A stretch of 64,000 nucleotides of DNA from Sphingopyxis sp. LC363. Its GTDB lineage: Bacteria; Pseudomonadota; Alphaproteobacteria; Sphingomonadales; Sphingomonadaceae. The stretch lies in NCBI RefSeq assembly GCF_000756385.1, contig NZ_JNFC01000034.1, positions 62,001 to 126,000 of the forward strand. Reading direction: 5' to 3'. A program made the position numbers and the translations under genes. Positions 26,648-34,692 of this stretch are shown piece after piece (position 1 is the stretch's first letter; each line of letters opens with the position of its first letter). The notes beneath the pieces were generated by a model that was given only the letters and a program-made list of their open reading frames with translations, was not told the origin of the DNA and ran no database searches.

Positions 26648-27844
26648 CTATTCGGGTGCCTCGGTTTCGGGGGTGCGGTGGCAGATCGCGTCGTCGCCGT
26701 CCTTCGGTATGGCCGGATCGGGAGCCAGGCGAAACACATGCGCGAGGTGCGTCGGGACCCGCTCGGGCCGGGTCTGCTTGTTCGCGACGACGTCGATGAA
26801 ATCGCGGCACACAACGGCGCTGCGCAGGAAATTGCTGTGCCCGGTCGAACCGCGCGATACGTCGGTCGTGTCGATCACGGTGAATCCCGGGCGCGCGGCG
26901 GGGTAGCAGCGCTCGGGGAGTCCCTTCGCCTTCAACTCGTCGGCCTCAAACGGATTGAAGCAATAGGGCGAGCCGAGCCGCGGGTAGCCGTGGATCGCGC
27001 GCGAGGCGGCGAGAGCCTTGTCGGCGCGCGAGACATAGGCGGTGATCCGGCGGCCCACCGCGACGCGCCGCGCCGACAGCACTTCGTCCTCGATATCGCG
27101 CTCGAACGTCTCGCGGTCGATGTCGGGCGAGGCGAGGATGACGTTCGAGATATTGCTGCTGTCGGCGCGGCTCGACGTGCGGTCGACATAGGCGACGGCG
27201 GGGATCACCAGCCGCGCGCCGAGCGAGTGCGAGACGACGACGATCTCCTTGACCCAGCTCTGTTCGGCGAGCGATTTCAGGAAATCGCGGAAATTGCGGA
27301 CGTCGTGATACATGTTCGTCTCGTCGACGACATAGCTCAGAAACTTGCCCTGCGACGGCCAGCTATATTCGACGATCGGGCCGTCGAAGCCGGTCATGCG
27401 CGCGATCTGCGCCGCGTCCTTCGACGTCGTGTTGAAATTCTCGCGATAGCCGTGGACATAGAGAAGAACGCGGCCCTGCCTGCGGTCGGTCTCGGCCTGC
27501 AGTGCGCGCCACCAGTCGGCCGGCGTCTGGAAGGCGAGCGGCGTAAGGAAGCGTTCCTTCTTGCCGACTTCGACATCGCGCGGCGCGTTGAAGCGGCCAT
27601 AGCGGATGCGGTCGCCGCGGTGGTGGAGCAGTTCGATCTCGCTCGTGCGGCAATCGGGCAGACGGCTCGTCGCGAAGAAATAGGGCAGCGCCTCGCCATC
27701 GACGACCGCGCCCGGCTGAGCGGTGCAGCGCGGATCGGCGACATATTCGGCATGGCGGATCTTGCCGTAATCCACCGCCGCGATGCTGCAGCCGCCGAGC
27801 GACAGAGCGGCGGACGCCACCAGAAGGTGGCGCTTGTATATCAC
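26648..27844 (-). CDS. Alpha/beta hydrolase of the DUF900 family, lipoprotein
   Basis: 398 residues from GTG 27844. A signal with lipobox LGGC follows ([10 protein letters not shown], Cys about 18), so it is probably a lipoprotein. [20 protein letters not shown] (oxyanion region), [12 protein letters not shown] (nucleophile elbow G/S-H-S-L-G) and the late GSTGHSNFL histidine fit the DUF900 alpha/beta hydrolases, annotated esterase/lipase superfamily. Its start overlaps the cobS stop in GTGA, so it is coupled to cobS although a role in cobalt chelation is not known. Substrate unknown. Confidence 0.82.
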   Translation of the reverse strand: MIYKRHLLVASAALSLGGCSIAAVDYGKIRHAEYVADPRCTAQPGAVVDGEALPYFFATSRLPDCRTSEIELLHHRGDRIRYGRFNAPRDVEVGKKERFLTPLAFQTPADWWRALQAETDRRQGRVLLYVHGYRENFNTTSKDAAQIARMTGFDGPIVEYSWPSQGKFLSYVVDETNMYHDVRNFRDFLKSLAEQSWVKEIVVVSHSLGARLVIPAVAYVDRTSSRADSSNISNVILASPDIDRETFERDIEDEVLSARRVAVGRRITAYVSRADKALAASRAIHGYPRLGSPYCFNPFEADELKAKGLPERCYPAARPGFTVIDTTDVSRGSTGHSNFLRSAVVCRDFIDVVANKQTRPERVPTHLAHVFRLAPDPAIPKDGDDAICHRTPETEAPE

Positions 27845-28830
27845 TTGCCGATGACGCCTTCGGGCAGGTCTTCGCCAAATACGCGCTGATAATATTCGGC
27901 AACGATCATCCGCTCGGCCTCGTCGCACTTGTTGAGGAACGAGAGGCGGAAGGCGAAGCCGATATTATTGAAGATCGCGGTGTTCTGCGCCCAGCTGATC
28001 ACCGTCCGCGGCGACATCACGGTCGAGATGTCGCCGTTGATGAAGCCCTGCCGCGTCAAATCCGCGACCTTCACCATATTGGCGACGGTGGTCTCGTCGG
28101 TATCGGGCACCTTGGCGAGAATGATCGCGCTTTCGGTCGCGGCGGGCAGATAGTTCAGCGTGACGACGATGTTCCAGCGGTCCATCTGGCCCTGGTTGAT
28201 CTGTTGCGTCCCGTGATAAAGTCCGCTCGTGTCGCCCAGCCCGACGGTGTTCGCGGTCGAGAAGAGGCGGAAATGCGGGTTCGGGCGGATCACCCGGTTC
28301 TGGTCGAGCAGCGTCAGCTTGCCCTCGGTCTCGAGCACGCGCTGGATCACGAACATCACGTCGGGTCGGCCCGCGTCATATTCGTCGAAAACCAATGCCG
28401 TCGGCGTCTGCAGCGCCCAGGGCAGCAGGCCCTCCCGGAATTCGGTGACCTGCTGGCCATCTCGCAGCACGATCGCGTCGCGCCCGACGAGGTCGATGCG
28501 GCTGATATGGGCGTCGAGGTTGACGCGGATGCACGGCCATTTGAGGCGGGCGGCGACCTGTTCGATATGCGTCGACTTGCCGGTGCCGTGATAGCCCTGC
28601 ACCATCACGCGGCGGTTGTATTTGAAGCCCGCGAGGATCGCGAGCGTCGTGTCGCCGTCGAAGACATAGGCGGGGTCGAGGTCGGGGACGCGCTCGTCGG
28701 CCTCGCTGAACGCCGGCACCTTCATGTCGATATCGACTCCGAAGACTTCGCGCGCATCGACCTCGGTATCGGGCGCCGCAAGCAGCGTCGAGCCGTGGTG
28801 ATCGGGAAGGCTGTTCGGGATATCGGTCAT
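27841..28830 (-). CDS. cobS: Cobaltochelatase CobS subunit-like AAA+ ATPase
   Basis: 329 residues, the usual CobS size. Walker [10 protein letters not shown] is at 79-87, Walker B ALVFDEYD at 145-152, and the sensor-like [20 protein letters not shown] follows. N-terminal [22 protein letters not shown] is characteristic of alphaproteobacterial CobS. It pairs with CobT to form the ATP-driven motor of the chelatase. The gene is followed by a coupled lipoprotein hydrolase, and preceded by NTF2-like, J-domain and, divergent, BolA genes, an association common in this class even when cobN is elsewhere. Confidence 0.93.
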   Translation of the reverse strand: MTDIPNSLPDHHGSTLLAAPDTEVDAREVFGVDIDMKVPAFSEADERVPDLDPAYVFDGDTTLAILAGFKYNRRVMVQGYHGTGKSTHIEQVAARLKWPCIRVNLDAHISRIDLVGRDAIVLRDGQQVTEFREGLLPWALQTPTALVFDEYDAGRPDVMFVIQRVLETEGKLTLLDQNRVIRPNPHFRLFSTANTVGLGDTSGLYHGTQQINQGQMDRWNIVVTLNYLPAATESAIILAKVPDTDETTVANMVKVADLTRQGFINGDISTVMSPRTVISWAQNTAIFNNIGFAFRLSFLNKCDEAERMIVAEYYQRVFGEDLPEGVIGK

Positions 28831-28921
28831 GGCAAAGTCCAGCAAGCAAACGGGGAGAGTCGCCGCGCGGCGGCGCTTCGCCGTCGCGGTATAGCGACGG
28901 GTTGCGCCTTGCAACGCCTTT

Positions 28922-29359
28922 TCAGAAGAGGCCGAGCGCCTTCATCACCGCCGACTGGTCGTAATAGGGGCGCTCGCAAACGATCTTGTCGCCACCCGGC
29001 GCGAATTCGAAGCTGGCCGCCATGCGGATGCGGAAGGCCTTGCCGGTGGGTTCGATCGTGCGCAGACCAAGCTTGAGCGGGCCGGTGTGCGTGCCGGTCA
29101 GCCAGAATTCGACGAGCACGGTGTTCGTCGCGGCGTCGGCGGCGATCGCGATGACCTCGTTCGCCTGGTCGGGAAAGGGTTCGCGCGACGACGCGAAATA
29201 GGAGCGCACCGCGGCCTCGCCGTCGAAGATCGTCCCGGGGCCCATCAATTCGTAACGCGGATGGTCGAAGGTCGCGAGGACGCCGTCCCAGTCGTGCGTG
29301 ATCTCGAGCGCCATGTGGCGGCGCACCACCTCGATCCGTGCTTCGTCCAGGTCGGTCAT
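28922..29359 (-). CDS. SnoaL/NTF2-like protein
   Basis: 145 residues that read as a single cone-shaped NTF2-like domain: [25 protein letters not shown] at the N-terminus, [20 protein letters not shown] in the middle and beta strands ending [19 protein letters not shown]. Such domains act as isomerases, cyclases or just small-ligand binders. It lies 10 bases downstream of the J-domain gene and 91 upstream of cobS. Function is unknown. Confidence 0.7.
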   Translation of the reverse strand: MTDLDEARIEVVRRHMALEITHDWDGVLATFDHPRYELMGPGTIFDGEAAVRSYFASSREPFPDQANEVIAIAADAATNTVLVEFWLTGTHTGPLKLGLRTIEPTGKAFRIRMAASFEFAPGGDKIVCERPYYDQSAVMKALGLF

Positions 29360-29369
29360 TGCGGCTCTC

Positions 29370-29963
29370 CTATGCGAACGCCTTGCTCTTCCTGAGCAAC
29401 TGATAGGCCTCGACTACCGCACCCAGCCGTGCTTCGAAACTGCGATCGCCGCCATTCCGGTCGGGATGATATTTGCGGACGAGTTCGCTGTAACGGCGGC
29501 GGAGCGCCGCGCGGTCGGCGTCGGCGGGCAGCGCCATCAACTGCATCGCGTCATGTTCCTCGCGCGACAGGCGGGGATTGGCCGCCTCGCGCCGTGCTTC
29601 GTCCATCCGCTGGCGAAAGCGCGCGCCGAGCGCATCCATCGGATCACGGAAATCGGCCCAGCGTGGCGGCAGGTCGGCGCTGCCCGCGGGACGGAAGGCG
29701 CGGCTTTCGGTTTCCCAGCCGGCCGTGGGCGACTGCGCCGCCATGATCTGGTCGGCGCTCATCCCTTCGAAGAAATTATAACCCGCGTTGAATTCGCGCA
29801 CATGGTCGAGGCAGAGCCAGCGGTAAGGCGGCGGCCCGTCGGGCGATCGGTGCGACGAGACGGGGGCGCGAAACTCGCCGGCCTCGGCGCATCCGGGCGC
29901 GGCGCAGCGTTCCTCGCGCGGGACGCGGCCATGGAATCGGGAAGGGCGGGCGGAAGACGGCAA
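29370..29963 (-). CDS. J-domain protein with C-terminal DnaJ domain
   Basis: 197 residues. The N-terminal half has a CAAPGC / WLCLDHVREFNAGYNFF pattern (two Cys, one Cys-x-x-His) typical of this alphaproteobacterial family. The J domain is at about 140-197 with YSELVRKYHPDRNGG, so the HPD tripeptide is intact. It is a co-chaperone for DnaK in an unknown process. It is conserved next to bolA and cobS in alphaproteobacteria, which is the arrangement here (BolA divergent, 69 bases away). Confidence 0.85.
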   Translation of the reverse strand: MPSSARPSRFHGRVPREERCAAPGCAEAGEFRAPVSSHRSPDGPPPYRWLCLDHVREFNAGYNFFEGMSADQIMAAQSPTAGWETESRAFRPAGSADLPPRWADFRDPMDALGARFRQRMDEARREAANPRLSREEHDAMQLMALPADADRAALRRRYSELVRKYHPDRNGGDRSFEARLGAVVEAYQLLRKSKAFA

Positions 29964-30032
29964 AGCGGGCTTTCGGAATCGGGGTGGGACGTTGGTAGCC
30001 GGAAGGCCTTATAATTTGGCGATGGAGGGCCT

Positions 30033-30323
30033 ATGGTCAAGCCCATGAGCAACAAAGGCCCCGTACAGCAAGAGATGGAAAGCCTGCTCGCGGCAGCCTT
30101 TCCCGACGCGAACTTCACCCTCAGCAACGACAGCGCGAGCCATCACGGCCATATGGGCGACGACGGCAGCGGCGAGTCGCATTTCAGCCTCGCCATCGAA
30201 TGGGCGGGCTTCGCCGGGATGAACCGCGTCGCGCGCCAGCGCACGGTCAACAAGGCGCTCGGCGACCTGCCGGGACAGCGCGTCCATGCGCTCGCGATCC
30301 GCGCCACGGCGCCGGACGAATGA
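30033..30323 (+). CDS. BolA-family protein
   Basis: 96 residues; GGAGG lies 5 bases before the ATG, and a second ATG (30045) is possible. The BolA core has SNDSASHHGHMGDDGSGESH (candidate Fe-S or glutaredoxin contact), FAGMNRVARQRTVNKAL and LPGQRVHALAIRA. BolA proteins work with monothiol glutaredoxins in iron-sulfur trafficking. A TATAAT sits at 30010-30015 just upstream. Its stop overlaps the ATG of the following cupin gene in ATGA. Confidence 0.9.
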   Translation: MVKPMSNKGPVQQEMESLLAAAFPDANFTLSNDSASHHGHMGDDGSGESHFSLAIEWAGFAGMNRVARQRTVNKALGDLPGQRVHALAIRATAPDE

Positions 30324-30694
30324 CGATGCCCGACAAGGTCAATCTCGCCGAAGCCTTCGCCAAAATCCCCGACGCGTGGAACCCGCGCGTCGCGGGCGAC
30401 GTCAATGATTTTCAGGTGAAGCTGGTCAAGCTCGACGGCAAGTTCGACTGGCATCACCATGATATCGAGGACGAACTCTTCCTCGTCGTCGCCGGCCGGA
30501 TGAAAATGGCGTTTCGCGACCGCTACGTGATCGTCGAGCCAGGCGAATTCATCATCGTGCCGCACGGCACCGAACATTGCCCCGAGGCACTGGACGGCGA
30601 ATGCCATGTGCTGTTGCTCGAACCAACCTCGACGCTGAACACTGGCAATGTCGAAACCGAAAAGACGAAGAAAACACTGGAAAGGCTCGGCTGA
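30320..30694 (+). CDS. Small cupin protein
   Basis: 124 residues with one cupin-2 domain. Motif 1 is FDWHHHDIEDELFLVVAGRM (His, His, Glu metal ligands) and motif 2 VEPGEFIIVPHGTEHCPEA (His). ATG 30320 overlaps the bolA stop; ATG 30326 is the alternative. It overlaps the pirin start by 1 base (TGATG). The set bolA-cupin-pirin is probably one transcript. A binding or isomerase role for an unknown small molecule is likely. Confidence 0.82.
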   Translation: MTMPDKVNLAEAFAKIPDAWNPRVAGDVNDFQVKLVKLDGKFDWHHHDIEDELFLVVAGRMKMAFRDRYVIVEPGEFIIVPHGTEHCPEALDGECHVLLLEPTSTLNTGNVETEKTKKTLERLG

Positions 30695-31581
30695 TGTCCA
30701 CGACCGTCATCACCCCCTCGACCCACGATATCGGCGCGTTCGACGTCCGCCGCACGCTGCCCAACAAGGCGCGGACGATGGTTGGCCCCTTCATCTTCGT
30801 CGACCAGTTCGGCCCCGCGCATTTCGACATCGGGCAGGGGATGGACGTGCGCCCGCACCCGCATATCAACCTGTCGACCGTCACCTATCTGTTCGAGGGC
30901 GCGATCGACCATCGCGACAGCCTCGGCACCTATGCGACGATCCGCCCCGGCGCGTGCAACCTGATGACCGCGGGGCGCGGCATCGTCCATTCGGAGCGCA
31001 CGCCGCAGGCCGAACGCGCGACCGGCTCGGGCATCTCGGGCATGCAGACCTGGCTGGCGCTGCCCGACGGTAAGGAAGAGATCGATCCGGCGTTCGAGCA
31101 TGTCCCTGCCGACAAGTTGCCGCTCGTCGAGGACGGCAGCGTGTCGGCACGCGTCATCATGGGCAGCTTGTGGGGCGCGACGGCGCCGACGACGCAGCAC
31201 AGCGCTACCATCTATGCCGACATCCTGATGAACGCCGGTGCGACATTGCCGATCGATGCCGAAGCCGATGAACGCGCCGTGCTCGTCGCGATCGGCGACG
31301 CGACCCTCGATGGCGAGCCGCTCGAACGCCACAGCCTCTATATATTGAAACCCGGGCAGGCGATGACGCTGCGCGCGTCGAGCGATGCCAGGGTGATGCT
31401 GCTCGGCGGCGAGGCCTTCACCACCCCGCGCCACGTCTGGTGGAATTTCGTCAGTTCGAGCCGCGAGCGCATCAACGCCGCGAAGCGCGACTGGAAGGAC
31501 GGCAATTTCCCGCTCGTTCCCGGCGATAGCAAGGAATTCATACCCATCCCCGAAGTGCCGAAGACAGTCAGCTATCCCTGA
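30694..31581 (+). CDS. Pirin-family protein
   Basis: 295 residues with two cupin domains. The N-terminal one carries the pirin iron site: VRPHPHINLSTVTYLFEGAIDHRDSLG (His, His, His) and IVHSERTP (Glu). The C-terminal domain has DERAVLVAIGDATLDGE and a proline-rich tail. Bacterial pirins act as quercetinase-like dioxygenases or redox-dependent regulators of pyruvate dehydrogenase; which of these is not evident. Translationally coupled to the small cupin. Confidence 0.9.
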   Translation: MSTTVITPSTHDIGAFDVRRTLPNKARTMVGPFIFVDQFGPAHFDIGQGMDVRPHPHINLSTVTYLFEGAIDHRDSLGTYATIRPGACNLMTAGRGIVHSERTPQAERATGSGISGMQTWLALPDGKEEIDPAFEHVPADKLPLVEDGSVSARVIMGSLWGATAPTTQHSATIYADILMNAGATLPIDAEADERAVLVAIGDATLDGEPLERHSLYILKPGQAMTLRASSDARVMLLGGEAFTTPRHVWWNFVSSSRERINAAKRDWKDGNFPLVPGDSKEFIPIPEVPKTVSYP

Positions 31582-31625
31582 GCCTGTCGCTCGCACCGGC
31601 GTTGTCCGCGGTTGCGCCGCTGGCG

Positions 31626-31693
31626 GCTTTGGGGTGGGCTTAAGCCGTTCCCCTCCCTTTTAGGGAGGGGAGAGATATGTCCGCAATCGGTCG
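31626..31693. repeat. Solo copy of a GC-rich palindromic element
   Basis: On the minus strand it reads CGACCGATTGCGG, ACATATCTCTCCCC, TCCCTAAAAGGGAGGGGAAC, GGCTTAAGCCCACCCCAAAG. Both outer parts match the outer parts of the paired element at 58762-58920, but here a single palindrome replaces the pair and its ~90-base middle. It lies in the 521-base gap between the pirin and hydrolase genes, whose remaining sequence holds the repeat at 31715-31780 and no credible gene. Confidence 0.75.
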
Positions 31694-31714
31694 AATGCCG
31701 CCTTCCAAATATTC

Positions 31715-31780
31715 CGCGCAGAGGCGCAGAGGCGCAGAGAGCGCAACTAGGGCAGCTTTTCACCTCTGCGTCTCTGCGCG
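31715..31780. repeat. CTCTGCG-type inverted repeat (imperfect hairpin)
   Basis: CGCGCAGAGGCGCAGAGG plus one more GCGCAGAG unit on the left (31715-31739) pairs with CCTCTGCGTCTCTGCGCG on the right (31763-31780) across a 23-base loop. It lies in the 521-base gap after the pirin gene. Sequence of this kind occurs as intergenic dispersed hairpins in other proteobacteria; function unknown. Confidence 0.6.
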
Positions 31781-32102
31781 AACCTTATTCGAAGCCGCCT
31801 ACGCGGCCATGCCAGCTACCGGTCGTTTGCCGTTATCTCATTTTTCGCCGTAGAAATCCCTTTCCTAAAAAATCCGGCCATGATCTACCCTGCCGGATGA
31901 CCCCACCACCTCCGTGCCGCCCCGATCCGTTTCTGCGACAGCGATTACCCTCTCGTGCGCGCGATGGGGCGTCAACTTCGTCAACTTCCAAACGCGACTA
32001 TCGATCGCGGAACCGCCGTGCCAAAGCGATCACAACGCCGCTTGCCAGCCGCCCATATCCCCGCCAGATTGGTTTCGAAACGAAACCAAAGGAGCAGGGT
32101 GG

Positions 32103-33026
32103 ATGATCGGCGATTTCGAACAGCAGCGCGTGAGGCTTTCGACCGGGGTCGAACTCGACGTCGTCGACATGGGGCCGCGCGATGCTCCGGTGCTGATCTT
32201 CCTGCACGGCTTTCCCGAATCGCACCGCACCTGGCGCCATCAGTTGCCGCATTTCGCCGAGCGTTTCCGTTGTATTGCGCCCGACCAGCGCGGCTATCGC
32301 GGTTCGTCGAAACCGCAGGACGTCGAATCTTACACGCCCGATAAACTGATCGCCGACATCTTTGCGCTCGCCGACGCGCTCGACGTCGATAAATTCATGA
32401 TCGTCGGTCACGACTGGGGTGGGGCGATCGCATGGGGGGTTGCGCTCGGCGGCCAGCCTGGCGGGCTGCACCCGGCGTGGGCAGGGCGCGTGACGCGCGC
32501 GGTGATCGCCAACGCGCCGCACCCCGGCATCTTTCAGCGCCTGCTCGCGACGAACGAAGCGCAGCGCGCGGCCAGCCAGTATATCCGGACCTTTCGCGAT
32601 CCCGCGAGCGACTCGATCATCGAAGACCATGGCATCGCCGGCATCCTCGCCCACGCCTTCGAAGGGCGCGTGCCGAGCGGCGGCCTTCAGCCCGCCGACG
32701 AAATTTCGCGGCTGCTCAAGGATTGGGAAGATCGCGATACGTGCCGCGCGATGATCAACTGGTATCGCGGATCGCCGATCACCGTGCCCGCAATGGACGA
32801 ACCCTATGCCGAACCGCCCGCCGTTGCTTTTCCGAAACTTGCCATCCCGACGCTCGTAATCTGGGCGCTCGACGATGTCGCGCTGCCACCGTGCAATCTC
32901 GAGGGGATGGAAGAATTCGTGCCCGACGTGACGATCGTCGAGGTTCCCGATTGCGGCCATTTTGTACCTTGGGATGCGCCCGAAGCCGTCAATCGGGCGA
33001 TGGATGATTTCTTCTCGCAAAGTTGA
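32103..33026 (+). CDS. Alpha/beta hydrolase, epoxide hydrolase-like
   Basis: 307 residues; ATG 32103 is chosen because AAAGGAG lies close upstream, while the frame is open for 63 further codons without homology. HGFPESHRTW (35-44) is the oxyanion motif and VGHDWGGAIAW gives the Asp104 nucleophile of epoxide hydrolase / haloalkane dehalogenase-type enzymes. The lid and the late CGHFVPWDAPE (catalytic His) complete it. A terminator-like hairpin follows. Substrate unknown; soluble. Confidence 0.87.
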   Translation: MIGDFEQQRVRLSTGVELDVVDMGPRDAPVLIFLHGFPESHRTWRHQLPHFAERFRCIAPDQRGYRGSSKPQDVESYTPDKLIADIFALADALDVDKFMIVGHDWGGAIAWGVALGGQPGGLHPAWAGRVTRAVIANAPHPGIFQRLLATNEAQRAASQYIRTFRDPASDSIIEDHGIAGILAHAFEGRVPSGGLQPADEISRLLKDWEDRDTCRAMINWYRGSPITVPAMDEPYAEPPAVAFPKLAIPTLVIWALDDVALPPCNLEGMEEFVPDVTIVEVPDCGHFVPWDAPEAVNRAMDDFFSQS

Positions 33027-33052
33027 GCCAGCAGTCTCGCCGCAAAAAAAGC

Positions 33053-33080
33053 GGCGGGCGGCGATGGCGCCGCCCGCCTT
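33053..33080 (+). terminator. Terminator hairpin after the epoxide hydrolase-like gene
   Basis: GGCGGGCGGCG and CGCCGCCCGCC pair perfectly over 11 bp with loop ATGG, followed by TTATTAG, 27 bases after the stop. It is preceded by a second small stem CGCCGC-A7-GCGGCG. A rho-independent terminator is likely though the T tract is interrupted. The remaining 168 bases to the AraC gene show no gene. Confidence 0.6.
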
Positions 33081-33248
33081 ATTAGAGGGGTCTGTCGCTG
33101 CGTGTTTGGGGCACGCAAACATTGTCATCCACACCCGCTTTTCCCCGACAGCGACCGAGGTCGGGGGTTTTTAGGTGGGGCGATTTAACCATATTATCGG
33201 CGAATATAGCAGGCTTTCACATTCTCCCATTCTTGCCATACTTCGGTC

Positions 33249-34031
33249 ATGGAAGTGGGTGGACTCAGGGTTGCCTCGATTACCGACCGGATCGATGGCC
33301 CTTCGAACTGGACGATCGAACGTGATGTCCATGCGCTGATCCTTTACGAAGCGGGGAGTTATCACTGGCTCGAAACCTGGCTGGGCGCGATGCGGACGTC
33401 GCTCGGCGACCCGCTGCCGGGCGAGATGTGGCTCGTCCCGGCGGGGTTTCTGTACCGCGCTACGGCGAAAGGGGGCGCGGTTCGCTACAGCGAGGTCGAG
33501 ATTCCCCTGCCGCTGCTTTCGATCGCGCCCCATACGCGGGCGCTCGCGGCACATTACGACCTCGCGATTGCAGCGCTCGTCCGCGCGCTCGCGGCGGGCG
33601 ATTCTTCGGCCGCCGGTCCGCTCGTTGCGATCCTGGCCAAGACGCTGGACAATATGATCGGTCGCGCCGAATCCCCGGCCATGATTCAGCGGATCAACCA
33701 ATTGATGATCTTCATTCAGGCTCAGCTCGAAACGCCGCTGACGGTCGAGGATATGGCGGCCGAGGCGGGCATGTCGGTGAACAGCCTGATCGTTCATTTC
33801 GCCCGCGCGACCGGGCGTACACCGGCGCAATATGTGCTGCGCCAGCGGCTGCGCCGCGCCTGCTGGTTCCTGATGAACCGCCCGCTGTCGATCGCTGAAA
33901 TCGCCTTTGCCACCGGATTTTCGAGTCACGCGCATCTGTGCGCGACCTTCCGGAGCAAAGTCGGCATGTCGCCCGGCGAATGGCGCCGCCGTAACCGATC
34001 GGCTATCCTGCCAGCGGGCGGGGAGGAATAG
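33249..34031 (+). CDS. AraC-family transcriptional regulator
   Basis: 260 residues. The two C-terminal HTH units are at about 160-250: LTVEDMAAEAGMSVNSLIVH, then LSIAEIAFATGFSSHAHLCA and FRSKVGMSPGEWRRR. The N-terminal ~140 residues form a cupin-like sensing domain (YHWLETWLGAM, GEMWLVPAGFLYRATAKGG). It stands alone, so it may control itself or the neighbouring genes; target and ligand unknown. It ends 45 bases before the small membrane ORF. Confidence 0.87.
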   Translation: MEVGGLRVASITDRIDGPSNWTIERDVHALILYEAGSYHWLETWLGAMRTSLGDPLPGEMWLVPAGFLYRATAKGGAVRYSEVEIPLPLLSIAPHTRALAAHYDLAIAALVRALAAGDSSAAGPLVAILAKTLDNMIGRAESPAMIQRINQLMIFIQAQLETPLTVEDMAAEAGMSVNSLIVHFARATGRTPAQYVLRQRLRRACWFLMNRPLSIAEIAFATGFSSHAHLCATFRSKVGMSPGEWRRRNRSAILPAGGEE

Positions 34032-34075
34032 GGGATGCCGCACACAGCGGTCATGCTGGTCGCGGGGATTGGCTA

Positions 34076-34279
34076 CTGACGCTCTTCCGCATCGCGATAC
34101 GGGACGCCGCCCGCGCGACGCGACTATTCCTGATCCTCTGGTTCGTCGTATCGATCGGCAACCTGCTCGTTGGCGTGTTTCACGCGGGCTATGGCTGGGC
34201 AGAGGAAGCGACGATCTGGCTGTTCGTCTTCGGCGCCCCCGCGGTGCTTGCATTCGCCGCGAGCCGTTTCGGATGTTAA
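34076..34279 (+). CDS. Possible small two-helix membrane protein, start unclear
   Basis: The frame from 34076 reads LTLFRIAIRDAARATRLFLI and continues through two hydrophobic helices to ASRFGC and a TAA at 34279, 67 residues. There is no in-frame ATG or GTG near the start; CTG 34076 overlaps the TGA of a 14-codon ORF begun by ATG 34035 (MPHTAVMLVAGIGY), which has GGAGG upstream. Either that mini-ORF couples translation to a rare CTG start, or a one-base slip has split one gene. Its stop overlaps the stop of the convergent gene. Confidence 0.4.
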   Translation: MTLFRIAIRDAARATRLFLILWFVVSIGNLLVGVFHAGYGWAEEATIWLFVFGAPAVLAFAASRFGC

Positions 34280-34692
34280 TTTTCAGGCCGCATCAGGCAG
34301 CCGCTCGCACCGGCGTAGCGTGCGCTGCGCGAGGCAAGCAGCGGAACGCTGCCGGTGACGGTCTTTGTCGCCGGATCCTCGCTCAGCGAGACCATCTCCA
34401 TCCCCGGCTCAAAATCGCTCTGACAGCTTTCGAGGCTGCGGCCCTGAACATAGCGGCACGAACAGCCGACGCGCGCGGCATAGGCCGACCCCAGTTCGGC
34501 CTGCGCCTTGAAAGACGGGAACTTCCATATCGCGAAGACGGCAAGCAGCACCGCGGCGGCGATCGCCCAAGGCAGGCAGCCGCCCCAACGGCCGGGTTTC
34601 TTCCGCGGCGGCGGCGCAGGAGACGGCGGGGCGGGGGAAGACGTCTCGCCCGTTGAAGGGTCGGTCGGATTGATGTTATTCACCCAGGTCAT
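34276..34692 (-). CDS. Uncharacterised membrane-anchored protein with cysteine-rich C-terminus
   Basis: 138 residues from ATG 34692 (GTG 34698 also possible). A proline-rich N-terminus (SSPAPPSPAPPPRKKPG) precedes one membrane helix (CLPWAIAAAVLLAVFAIWKF, about 39-58). The exported-side domain has GCSCRYVQGRSLESCQSDF and GCLMRPEN, with four cysteines probably in disulfides. I recognise no named family. Its start codon overlaps that of the divergent serine hydrolase. A possible partner or inhibitor of that enzyme, on neighbourhood alone. Confidence 0.65.
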   Translation of the reverse strand: MTWVNNINPTDPSTGETSSPAPPSPAPPPRKKPGRWGGCLPWAIAAAVLLAVFAIWKFPSFKAQAELGSAYAARVGCSCRYVQGRSLESCQSDFEPGMEMVSLSEDPATKTVTGSVPLLASRSARYAGASGCLMRPEN

